In this document: in pieces, positions 16,074 through 23,048 of the stretch
Position numbering within the stretch: position 1 is the first letter of the stretch
How the letters are laid out: every line of letters begins with the position of its first letter
DNA from: RGIG8597 sp045133795
GTDB taxonomy: Bacteria; Spirochaetota; GWE2-31-10
Assembly (NCBI GenBank): GCA_045133795.1
Contig: JBGUUT010000086.1
Coordinates: 1-31,039 of the forward strand
DNA length: 31,039 nucleotides
Direction of reading: 5' to 3'
The notes under the pieces: model-generated
What the model was told of the DNA's origin: nothing
Database searches by the model: none
What the model saw: the letters and a program-made list of their open reading frames with translations, nothing else
Position numbers and translations under genes: made by a program

Positions 16074-17450
16074 TTAATCTACAAAAGAAACTGTAATTTT
16101 AAAATCTACAGATTCGCTTATCGATTCTTCTATTAAACTATGTTCTGCAAAATTATCATTAATATCTATAAGACTTAAGTTATTGTCTAACACTCCACCT
16201 TTCGTTGTTTTTCCTCGGCGGGTAATAATCAAAGTTTTTGAACCGTCAGTTTCCCAATTTTCACCTTTTCCGGTAAAAGTATAATTTTGCAAATATTGAA
16301 CATTAGTTCCCTGTCCGATTAATTTTTTACCATTCGTATCGTAGAACCATATATCCGGAACAATATTTTCATTATTGCTTTTTACCTCTACTTTCAATTT
16401 TTTCCCATTTTGTCCTTCCGGCAGTTTAAAAATTGCCGGCTGACTAAGTTGAAGTGTCATAGAATACTCTTTTGCAACTTCTATAGACTTGCAAGCTTTA
16501 TCTATTTTGAAACTATCAAAATCTTTAACACATTCATAATAAGGTTTTATATCTTTAAATATTTTATCTGTGTCTGTTAAGATTTTCTTCATTAATTCTT
16601 TCATTTCTTTCTTATTTTCCTCTGTCAAATCGGAAAGATTACCATTACCTTGAATTTCATCAATAGACAAACCGGTAAAGAAATGAGTAAACAAAACACA
16701 ATAAATATATTTTCCCTTATTATTCATGTGACCGTCAGCCACTTGATATTCTGAATTATTATTTATTAATTTCACCTCTGGATAATGAATAACTCCTCCC
16801 ACCGGAATCATAGGCAATTGAAATTTTTTAGCAGCATAAGCAGATTGTTCTTTTAAATCCCAAGATTGGTAACATGCCGTTTTCGCACCGAATGCAGAAG
16901 CAAGTCCCATAAATGCACCTGCAGAAGTTAATGAATTGTGTATTGTGCCATCATGGACTACAATCCAAGATAAATCCTCTGGAAATAATTTAACTTCAGG
17001 AGTAATTTTATTCAATGACACACGAGATAACAAATGTGATAAGTGGTCATCCGTTCCTTGTGCCAATCCAATGTTATTGGTGAAATTATCATTTCCTAAA
17101 GGAATCGTTCCGCCTGTATTAACATGATAAATCTTTGCCTCATATCCGTTTTCTTTAATCATTGTTTCCAGATTAGCTGTATTAAACGTATGACTGTTAC
17201 CAAAGAAAAATATACTGCCTAAATTTTTATTTTTAGGTTCATTATCATTTTGTACTTCCTGACTCTCTCCATCATTTTGAATTGATCGCCCCTCTTGTTC
17301 ACTCTCATTATTTTTGTCATTTTGTTTCGGTTGACTTTGCTCCTTTTTATCTGTTTCACCAACATCATCAAAATCCTTTTCATCCGGATTTAAACAACCG
17401 ACAAATAACATCAATAACACACATAAGTAACAATTAATTTTTTTTAACAT
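16074..17450 (-). CDS. SGNH-hydrolase-like lipoprotein
   Basis: From the ATG at 17450 (GGAGG 5 bases upstream) the product is 458 residues. A lipoprotein signal ends at LMLFVGC (Cys19). Next is a low-complexity acidic/Gln/Asn linker (about residues 20-77) that would hold the domain off the membrane. The catalytic region has the SGNH pattern: FFFGNSHTFN (nucleophile Ser86), a glycine block (NTGGTIPLG) and the His block DGHMNNKGKY, so it may be an esterase or acetylhydrolase acting on envelope or host glycans. A C-terminal beta-rich domain (about residues 345-458) may bind ligand. The frame is open further to 17492, but that start has no ribosome-binding site. An inverted repeat overlaps the ribosome-binding site. 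Confidence 0.75.
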   Translation of the reverse strand: MLKKINCYLCVLLMLFVGCLNPDEKDFDDVGETDKKEQSQPKQNDKNNESEQEGRSIQNDGESQEVQNDNEPKNKNLGSIFFFGNSHTFNTANLETMIKENGYEAKIYHVNTGGTIPLGNDNFTNNIGLAQGTDDHLSHLLSRVSLNKITPEVKLFPEDLSWIVVHDGTIHNSLTSAGAFMGLASAFGAKTACYQSWDLKEQSAYAAKKFQLPMIPVGGVIHYPEVKLINNNSEYQVADGHMNNKGKYIYCVLFTHFFTGLSIDEIQGNGNLSDLTEENKKEMKELMKKILTDTDKIFKDIKPYYECVKDFDSFKIDKACKSIEVAKEYSMTLQLSQPAIFKLPEGQNGKKLKVEVKSNNENIVPDIWFYDTNGKKLIGQGTNVQYLQNYTFTGKGENWETDGSKTLIITRRGKTTKGGVLDNNLSLIDINDNFAEHSLIEESISESVDFKITVSFVD

Positions 17451-17455
17451 ATTAA

Positions 17456-17485
17456 CCTCCGTATATTTCCTACAAAAATATACGG
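17456..17485 (-). promoter_or_regulatory. Inverted repeat over the ribosome-binding site of the SGNH lipoprotein gene
   Basis: A perfect 10-bp inverted repeat (17459-17468 with 17476-17485, arms CCGTATATTT/AAATATACGG, 7-base loop) lies just upstream of the ATG. Its start-proximal arm ends in the CGG that begins the ribosome-binding site CGGAGG. As RNA it could hide part of that site; as DNA it could be an operator. Confidence 0.5.
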
Positions 17486-17524
17486 ATACCAAAATGGGAA
17501 AAGTATTTTTTTACTATTTTAAAT

Positions 17525-17567
17525 AAAAAAAGCCCCGTGAAAGAAAAATCTATTCTCTCTACAGGGC
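17525..17567 (-). terminator. Terminator after prfA
   Basis: Read on the minus strand, GCCCTGTAGAG pairs with CTTTCACGGGGC through several G.T wobbles and one mismatch, followed by seven T. It closes prfA before the SGNH gene. Confidence 0.65.
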
Positions 17568-17586
17568 AATTAATCAATATTTAATT

Positions 17587-18678
17587 CTATAAATCTTGTT
17601 CCAATAATTGAGCTTCTCTTGCACTAATTTTTAACGCTTCTATAATCTCATCAATATTTCCTTCCATAAACTGATCAAGTTTATATAACGTCACATTAAC
17701 TCTATGATCTGTCACTCGATTTTGAGGGAAATTGTAAGTTCTTACTTTATCCGAACGGTCTCCGGAACCAACTTGATTTTTACGCATTTCCGCTCTGGCA
17801 CCAATTAATTCACTTTGTTGTTTTTCATACAATCGAGCTAACAAAACTTTCATCGCTGAAGCTTTATTCTGATGTTGGCTACGCTGATCTTCACACTTTA
17901 CAACAATCCCCGTAGGAATATGAGTAATACGAACAGCCGATTCTGTCTTATTTACATGCTGTCCTCCGGCACCACCTGCACGTAAAACATCTATACGCAA
18001 ATCTTCCTGGCGAATTTCTACATCTGCCTCTTCCATTTCCGGAAGAACCGCTACCGTAACCGCAGAAGTATGAACACGTCCACCTGATTCTGTTTCCGGG
18101 ATTCGTTGTACTCTGTGACCGCCGGACTCATAACGCAAATGTTCATAAACATTTTTTCCGGCAACACTAAAGATAATCTCTTTAACTCCTCCCAACTCGG
18201 TTTCATTGCAATCAAGAATCTCTGTTTTCCAACCTTTTACCTCAGAGTATCTACTATACATTCGATACAATTCCATTGCAAATAAAGCCGCTTCTTCTCC
18301 GCCTGTACCCGCACGTATTTCAACAATAATATTCTTACCTGCAAGCGGATCTGGTGGAATCAAAAGCATTTTTAAATTATCTTTATCTTTTTCTATTTGT
18401 TCTTTCAATAAAGCTAACTCTTCTTGAGCCATCTTTAAGATTTCAGCATCTTTTTCTATCTGCAAAAGCTCTTCTGTATCCTGACATTGTTTACAACGCT
18501 CTTTCATTTCACGATACGCAGCAACAGTCTCCTCAATAGAAGCAACTTCTTTTGTTAATGTTTTATAATTTTTTTGATCATTTAAAATTGCGGGATCTGA
18601 AAGTTTCTCATTCAGTTCATTAAATCTTTCTTCTATTGCATCTAATTTCTGCAATGCACTTTTAAAATCTTCCAACAT
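17587..18678 (-). CDS. prfA: Peptide chain release factor 1
   Basis: Ends translation at UAA and UAG codons. The 363 residues cover the whole RF1: an N-terminal coiled-coil domain, the anticodon-like PxT motif in QRIPETES (Pro194-Thr196; RF2 would have SPF), and the GGQ peptidyl-hydrolysis motif in GAGGQHVNKTESAVR (Gly238-Gln240), whose glutamine is usually methylated by PrmC. prmC, often next to prfA, is not its immediate downstream neighbour here. The ATG at 18678 has only a weak GGAT site. The gene is separated from the 6S RNA upstream by about 50 bp and ends at its own terminator. Confidence 0.97.
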   Translation of the reverse strand: MLEDFKSALQKLDAIEERFNELNEKLSDPAILNDQKNYKTLTKEVASIEETVAAYREMKERCKQCQDTEELLQIEKDAEILKMAQEELALLKEQIEKDKDNLKMLLIPPDPLAGKNIIVEIRAGTGGEEAALFAMELYRMYSRYSEVKGWKTEILDCNETELGGVKEIIFSVAGKNVYEHLRYESGGHRVQRIPETESGGRVHTSAVTVAVLPEMEEADVEIRQEDLRIDVLRAGGAGGQHVNKTESAVRITHIPTGIVVKCEDQRSQHQNKASAMKVLLARLYEKQQSELIGARAEMRKNQVGSGDRSDKVRTYNFPQNRVTDHRVNVTLYKLDQFMEGNIDEIIEALKISAREAQLLEQDL

Positions 18679-18730
18679 ATTTTATATCCATAAAATTATT
18701 ATTTTTTTTATAGAACCTGTTTTTATAAAT

Positions 18731-18914
18731 AAAAAACCCGCAGAAGCCGTGGACGTGTGAAGTTTGAAATTCTACCCTTGATATACAAGGTGGGTTCCCT
18801 CACTCTGCACTCTACCTTCTGAAAAAAACAGCCGATATTATACAAATTGATATTGAGATCCCTGAATTATAAGTTGCGGCGAATACAATCTTCACCACAC
18901 GAGCAACGCAGGCA
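18731..18914 (-). ncRNA. ssrS: Probable 6S RNA
   Basis: The 250-bp space between zapA and prfA encodes no protein but has the layout of 6S RNA, which binds the sigma70 RNA polymerase holoenzyme by imitating an open promoter. On the minus strand the 5' end (CCTGC, then CGTGTGGTGAAG) pairs with the 3' end (CTTCACACG, then GCGGG) to make the closing stem, followed directly by a T-run that fits an intrinsic terminator. Inside, the 3' strand of the presumed central bubble has CACCTTG-TATA-TCAAGGG, nearly the same as the small hairpin in E. coli 6S. The length (about 184 nt), its own promoter and the position next to zapA, as in many proteobacteria, agree. SRP RNA and tmRNA signatures are absent. 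Confidence 0.7.
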
Positions 18915-18919
18915 GTATT

Positions 18920-18948
18920 TTTATATCATTACTTTATAAGTAAATCAA
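18920..18948 (-). promoter_or_regulatory. Promoter of the 6S RNA, inside the zapA 3' end
   Basis: On the minus strand TTGATT (18943-18948) and TATAAA (18920-18925) are 17 bp apart. This places the start near 18913, exactly where the closing stem of the RNA begins. The -35 box overlaps the last codons of zapA. Confidence 0.6.
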
Positions 18949-19225
18949 GCTCTTTCCCTAAGTCTTCAAGTATTTTATCAATATTATTGTCATTTTTTTC
19001 TTTTTTTAAAGAAGTCAAATAATTACAACACATAGAATATTCATCCGCTATACGCATTCCTGCCAATATAGCAATTTCTAAATGGGACTTATACGGATGA
19101 AGTTTCACTAACTCTTGCACTCTTTTTCTATAAAACTTCAGAACAGAAAGAACCGCCTCGCGATTATCTTCTTTTATTGAAATATTCATTTCTTGTCCTA
19201 AAATATTAAAAGTTAGCTTTTCCAT
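18929..19225 (-). CDS. zapA: Cell division protein ZapA
   Basis: A 98-residue ZapA-like protein, which binds and bundles FtsZ at the division site. The N-terminal globular part (KLTFNILGQEMNISI) has the family's short beta-strand opening, and the helix EIAILAGMRIADEYS matches the conserved 'A..AAL.IADEL' segment. The C-terminal part is a charged coiled coil used for dimerisation. It lies 28 bp after a coiled-coil gene resembling ZapB, so the two probably form a small division operon, and the 6S RNA gene follows it. Confidence 0.85.
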   Translation of the reverse strand: MEKLTFNILGQEMNISIKEDNREAVLSVLKFYRKRVQELVKLHPYKSHLEIAILAGMRIADEYSMCCNYLTSLKKEKNDNNIDKILEDLGKELDLLIK

Positions 19226-19253
19226 CAGATAACAACCTCTTCAAGTAAAAAAA

Positions 19254-19910
19254 TTACATCACACCCTTAGGAAGTTCTCTACCAAGCTTTCTGTCACTAG
19301 GCTTTGAATTTTGCTCACTTTCAAATATATTTCCGAAAGCAAACATATTTTTATAATCAACATCTTCTTCTGATTCAAAATAAGGAAGATTAGAATCTTC
19401 AACTGTTGAATTTATATTTTCAATTTCAAAGTCGATTTCATTTTCTTCCATAGCAAACGGATTTTCAGCAATTGGAGTAGAAGGCACTTCACAAACAATA
19501 CTGTCTTCTTGCTCATCAACCGGCGACTCCGCAACCGAATCAAAAATAGATGATTCATTTTCTTCTTTATCACAACTATTAAAATCCATCTCCATAATTG
19601 CAGGGGAGACAGTCTCTACTGCCGGAGCCGGTACTTCATTTTTTAAAGAATCGAAATCCGGTAAAACATCCAACATAGAAATTATTCTATTTTCTAAATC
19701 TTTATGCATTTTCTCTGCCGAAGAAGAAAGCATTTTCAATCTGTCATTTTCTTCTTTCAAACATTGATTATCTTTTTGCAAGAAAGCAATTTGTTTTTTT
19801 AACTCACCTACTTCTAAACGTTCAGCCTCTAATAATTGTTTGTATTCTGCAATTATTTTTCCTGCAACTCTAACCTTATCAAACAATTCTTCAATCTTGT
19901 TAATATCCAC
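19254..19910 (-). CDS. Coiled-coil protein, possibly ZapB-like
   Basis: Residues 1-75 of this 218-residue protein form a strong coiled coil (for example LKKQIAFLQKDNQCLKEENDRLK) like ZapB, the partner of ZapA. The rest is acidic and probably disordered, ending in a basic tail (DRKLGRELPKGVM). The long acidic region is not part of known ZapB proteins. The start is GTG at 19910 with GGAGG just upstream, and a good promoter is found at 19928-19956. The link to division rests on its place in front of zapA; the sequence alone only shows a coiled coil. Confidence 0.65.
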   Translation of the reverse strand: MDINKIEELFDKVRVAGKIIAEYKQLLEAERLEVGELKKQIAFLQKDNQCLKEENDRLKMLSSSAEKMHKDLENRIISMLDVLPDFDSLKNEVPAPAVETVSPAIMEMDFNSCDKEENESSIFDSVAESPVDEQEDSIVCEVPSTPIAENPFAMEENEIDFEIENINSTVEDSNLPYFESEEDVDYKNMFAFGNIFESEQNSKPSDRKLGRELPKGVM

Positions 19911-19927
19911 AACTCCCTCCCAAAAGA

Positions 19928-19956
19928 ATTATCATAATAGAATAAAAATTATTCAA
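19928..19956 (-). promoter_or_regulatory. Promoter of the coiled-coil/zapA operon
   Basis: On the minus strand TTGAAT (19951-19956) and GATAAT (19928-19933) are 17 bp apart, followed by GGGAGGGAG right before the GTG start. Confidence 0.55.
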
Positions 19957-19971
19957 TTCATATAATTTAGA

Positions 19972-20001
19972 AAATTAAAACCTTTCTAAAAGAAAGGTTT
20001 T
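19972..20001 (-). terminator. Terminator of the infC-rpmI-rplT operon
   Basis: A perfect 11-bp stem (19977-19987 with 19991-20001, arm AAAACCTTTCT) is followed on the minus strand by TTTTAATTTT-like sequence. A second hairpin (20012-20019 with 20032-20039, arm AGGTATTT) sits between it and rplT and may add stability to the mRNA end. Confidence 0.65.
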
Positions 20002-20076
20002 AATTCAAATAAGGTATTTCAGCATTAACTAAAATACCTATAACAATATTCAAAATATTATTTTATTTAACTTTGA

Positions 20077-20433
20077 TTAGTTTAAAGCTTCTTTTGCTTT
20101 AGCAATTAAATCTTTGAATGCTTCAGGATTTTCAATAGCTAAATTAGAAAGATTCTTTCTATCAATATTAATATTTGCTTTTTTCAAACCATTGATAAAT
20201 GCAGAATAAGTGATTCCTTCGTTTCTGCAAAAACCGTTAATTCTGGCAATCCACAATTGACGGAAAGTTCTCTTTTTTAATTTTCTTCCTATGTAAGCAT
20301 AAGAAAGAGCGTGAATCATTGCATTTTTAGCTGTTCTGTACAGCTTTGATCTAGCTCCTCTATATCCTTTTGTTTTCTTTAATACTGATTTTACTCTATT
20401 TTTATGAACAGTTCCTGATACAGCTCTTGGCAT
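20077..20433 (-). CDS. rplT: 50S ribosomal protein L20
   Basis: A 118-residue, very basic protein of normal length for L20, which binds 23S rRNA early in assembly of the large subunit. The family pattern is clear: MPRAVSGTVHKNRVKSVLKK, then GYRGARSKLYRTAK, RRLWIARIN-like RQLWIARINGFCR and GITYSAFINGLKKANI. It is 16 bp after rpmI, in the conserved order infC-rpmI-rplT. In other bacteria L20 represses its own operon by binding the leader of rpmI; whether the 113-bp infC-rpmI gap does this here is not shown. Confidence 0.98.
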   Translation of the reverse strand: MPRAVSGTVHKNRVKSVLKKTKGYRGARSKLYRTAKNAMIHALSYAYIGRKLKKRTFRQLWIARINGFCRNEGITYSAFINGLKKANINIDRKNLSNLAIENPEAFKDLIAKAKEALN

Positions 20434-20449
20434 AATTTACTCCTTAATT

Positions 20450-20659
20450 TTAGTATGATCCGTTAGGAAGAAGTTTACGAACTCTTTTTGCTTCACACTC
20501 TTTAAGAGCTCCGACTTTACCTAATTGTCTTTTTCTTTTAGACGTCTTACCTGTAAGGATATGTCTTCTACCTTGTTTACTGTAAAGCACCTTACCATTT
20601 TTAGTTACTCTGAATCTTTTTGCTGCACTTTTGTTATTCTTCAGCTTGATTTTACTCAT
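20450..20659 (-). CDS. rpmI: 50S ribosomal protein L35
   Basis: A 69-residue basic protein with the L35 signature KLKNNKSAAKRFRVTKNGK followed by RRHILTGKTSKRKRQL. The ATG is preceded by AAGGAG. It sits between infC and rplT; the 113-bp gap to infC holds a small GCAG-loop-CTGC hairpin but no clear promoter. Confidence 0.97.
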   Translation of the reverse strand: MSKIKLKNNKSAAKRFRVTKNGKVLYSKQGRRHILTGKTSKRKRQLGKVGALKECEAKRVRKLLPNGSY

Positions 20660-20772
20660 TAAAGATCTCCTTTTTTTATAAATATATTAAAACAACAATA
20701 AAAGAGGCAGCACCAACTGCATATCACAGAAATTAACACACCTTAATTCCTTGATTCTCAGTTTTATTCCTC

Positions 20773-21321
20773 TTACTGTTTTGTTTTTTTAGTTATCGGA
20801 GCCACCATCATTGACATGCTTTTTCCTTCAAAAACAGGCTCCCCGTCTACAGCTCCGATTCCGGTTAAATCTTCCTTATATCTAAGCAAAATATCACGTC
20901 CCAAATCCGTATGAGCCATCTGACGACCTTTAAATCTAATAGTGATTTTTACTTTATCACCATGAGCTAAAAAGTTCTTTATATGTTCCAATTTGAAACT
21001 ATAATCATGAGAATCTATTCCCGGTTGGAGACGAATCTCTTTAGTTTCAATCTTTTTTTGTTTTTTCTTAGCTTCTCGCTCTCTTTTTTCTTTTTCAAAT
21101 CTAAACTTTCCGTAATCAAGAATTTTGCACACCGGAGGTTTTACATTAGGCGAGATTTCAACCAAATCTAAATCTACTTCTCTGGCTTGCCCTAATGCAT
21201 CTTTCAGTGGCACAACTCCAACTTTATTCCCTTCCTTATCAATTAATAGAACCTCATGACTTCGAATATCTTCATTAACTCTTGGTTCTAAATCTTTATC
21301 TCTTTCTTTAGTTGACAGAAT
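20773..21321 (-). CDS. infC: Translation initiation factor IF-3
   Basis: Binds the 30S subunit and checks start-codon and initiator-tRNA pairing. Homology runs from EPRVNEDIRSHEVLLIDKEG (N domain) through LDLVEISPNVKPPVCKILDYGKF (linker) to the C domain (KVKITIRFKGRQMAH). The first usual start codon in frame is a GTG at 21213, but that would remove most of the N domain. Upstream to the in-frame stop there is no ATG, GTG or TTG. TAAGGAG lies directly before ATT (21321) and CTG (21318), so the gene must start at one of these rare codons, giving about 182 residues. Rare starts such as AUU are a known self-control device of infC. Confidence 0.93.
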   Translation of the reverse strand: MLSTKERDKDLEPRVNEDIRSHEVLLIDKEGNKVGVVPLKDALGQAREVDLDLVEISPNVKPPVCKILDYGKFRFEKEKREREAKKKQKKIETKEIRLQPGIDSHDYSFKLEHIKNFLAHGDKVKITIRFKGRQMAHTDLGRDILLRYKEDLTGIGAVDGEPVFEGKSMSMMVAPITKKTKQ

Positions 21322-21406
21322 GAACTCCTTAATAACGGTATATTTGTTTTGATTTATTTTTTAATATACGGATTTATAAACTAACCCACTTTTAAAAAAC
21401 ATTCGT

Positions 21407-21435
21407 ATTGTATAAAAAAAAAGAATGAAATTCAA
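21407..21435 (-). promoter_or_regulatory. Promoter of the infC operon
   Basis: On the minus strand TTGAAT (21430-21435) and TACAAT (21407-21412) are 17 bp apart, which leaves a leader of about 80 bases before infC. Confidence 0.5.
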
Positions 21436-21478
21436 TATTTAAGAGATAAAATCATTAAAAATTATTTCTTAATAATCT

Positions 21479-22474
21479 TTATTTAATTTTATCACGCATA
21501 TTTTTCACAAGTAGTTTTATTTTAAAAAAAAGTAATAATGCATTAATAAAACCTTTTCCGGCAAAATACACTGCAATTCTTTTATCATAACTTAACAATA
21601 CATTAAAGCCTTTTCTAGAAAAGAATTTACTTTCGACTTTAGATAAAACAGCCTTAAAATATATATAATCTTCTTTATACGTAGAACAGCCTTTTTCTAT
21701 AAAACGTTGCATATTTCCCAAATAATCCCAAACATGCAAAGCCGCAAACCGATTTTGAATTTCATTTCGGACTCTTTCATCAGCTATTGTTTTGCAAAAA
21801 TCGGAGGTTTGATTATAAAGATACAAAATATTATCAAACTTATCTTCCCTAAAACCGGTCGTTGCAGAATTCACATTATCAGTTCGATAAAAATACAAAG
21901 CTTGTGCAACTACGGCAATAGTATTTATTTTCCGGAAATATTCTAAATTAAAAAGAAGGTCTTCGCCGAATTTTAAGCCATTTTTAAATTCTGCTGCTAA
22001 TTTTTCTCGTCGATATAATTTATTAAAAACAGAATACAACAAACCATTTTTTTGTAACTCTGAAAGTAATTCATCTTTCGTCAATAGCTTATTTTCATAT
22101 AAACATCTTAATTGGTTATCAAGCTTAATTCCGCAAACCGAAACATCGGCATTATTTGTCAATATTGCAGTTATCAACATTTTTAACCAATCATTCTCAA
22201 CATAATCGTCACTGTCTACAAAGGTTATAAATTCTCCTTTTGCATTTTTTAAACCTTTATTACGAGCAGAAGACACCCCACCGTTATCTTGATGAATTAC
22301 GATTATTCTGGAATCCTTTTTTGCGAACTCGTAACAAATATTCAATGAATTATCTGTAGAACCATCATCAACCAAAATAAGCTCAAAATCTTTATAAGTT
22401 TGTTCCAATACAGAAGATATACATTCGTTCAAATATTTTTCGCAATTATAAATCGGAATGATTACACTAACCAA
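21479..22474 (-). CDS. Family 2 glycosyltransferase
   Basis: A 331-residue GT2 enzyme (GT-A fold) that transfers a sugar from a nucleotide sugar, probably to a cell-surface glycan or glycolipid. Landmarks are SVIIPIYNCEKYLNECISS at the start, VDDGSTD (35-41), the metal-binding DSD in TFVDSDDYV (87-89) and a glutamate-rich KFGEDLLFN block near residue 170 used as base in similar enzymes. The C-terminal part has hydrophobic and basic stretches that may touch the membrane. The start is TTG at 22474, with GAGGA 5 bases upstream inside the end of the exonuclease region. It is the last gene of the mcp-exonuclease-GT2 run. Confidence 0.85.
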   Translation of the reverse strand: MVSVIIPIYNCEKYLNECISSVLEQTYKDFELILVDDGSTDNSLNICYEFAKKDSRIIVIHQDNGGVSSARNKGLKNAKGEFITFVDSDDYVENDWLKMLITAILTNNADVSVCGIKLDNQLRCLYENKLLTKDELLSELQKNGLLYSVFNKLYRREKLAAEFKNGLKFGEDLLFNLEYFRKINTIAVVAQALYFYRTDNVNSATTGFREDKFDNILYLYNQTSDFCKTIADERVRNEIQNRFAALHVWDYLGNMQRFIEKGCSTYKEDYIYFKAVLSKVESKFFSRKGFNVLLSYDKRIAVYFAGKGFINALLLFFKIKLLVKNMRDKIK

Positions 22475-22483
22475 TTTGTTCCT

Positions 22484-23038
22484 CTAAAACCTTTTTATCT
22501 TTAAATTATAATGTCGAACCAAAGCTTTTACATCTGTAATTTGATTTTCAGATGCAATTTTACTTACTATATTTGCACACATTTTTGCATCTTCCAAAGC
22601 ATTATGATGTTGAAATTCTTTTCCCATATACTCTGCCAAGACATTCAATTTGTGACGGGGTAAATGTTTCCATGCAACCTTAGAAAGTAAAAGAGTATCA
22701 AAATAGGTTATTTTCGGATACGGAAGCTTGTAAAACTTTATGAGTGCTCGCAATACCGCAATATCAAAACCGGCATTGTGAGCAAACAATAATCTTCCTG
22801 ATAAATACGGCTCAATTTCTTCCCAAATTTCCTCGAATGTTGGAGAATCTTTTACATCAGCCCAAGACAATCCGTGAATATCAATAAATTCCGGTTTAAA
22901 GTAAGATGTAGGTGGTTTTATCAACCAATAACGACTTTCAACAATCTCAAAATTTTCTAAAACCACCAAGCCCAATGAACAGGCACTTGTTTGTTCACAA
23001 TTTGCAGCTTCAAAATCTATACCTACACATTTTTGCAT
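22484..23038 (-). CDS. DEDDh 3'-5' exonuclease (DnaQ/epsilon-like)
   Basis: A stand-alone 184-residue exonuclease with the four acidic residues and the histidine of the DEDDh group: Asp8 and Glu10 (GIDFEAAN), Asp92 (AHNAGFDIAVL), and His145 with Asp150 (HHNALEDA). The size equals the exonuclease domain alone and resembles the PolC-type epsilon-like proteins of low-GC bacteria. It may trim DNA or RNA ends; nothing ties it to the polymerase here. It lies 10 bp after mcp and 9 bp before the GT2 gene, so it is co-transcribed with genes of unrelated function. Confidence 0.88.
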   Translation of the reverse strand: MQKCVGIDFEAANCEQTSACSLGLVVLENFEIVESRYWLIKPPTSYFKPEFIDIHGLSWADVKDSPTFEEIWEEIEPYLSGRLLFAHNAGFDIAVLRALIKFYKLPYPKITYFDTLLLSKVAWKHLPRHKLNVLAEYMGKEFQHHNALEDAKMCANIVSKIASENQITDVKALVRHYNLKIKRF

Positions 23039-23048
23039 AAAAAATTAA

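Noticed and set aside
18731..18914. SRP RNA or tmRNA as identity of the RNA between zapA and prfA
   Set aside because: The GGTCAGG/GGAAGGAAGCAGC core of SRP RNA is not present, and there is no tRNA-like end with CCA nor a tag frame as in tmRNA; the layout fits 6S RNA.
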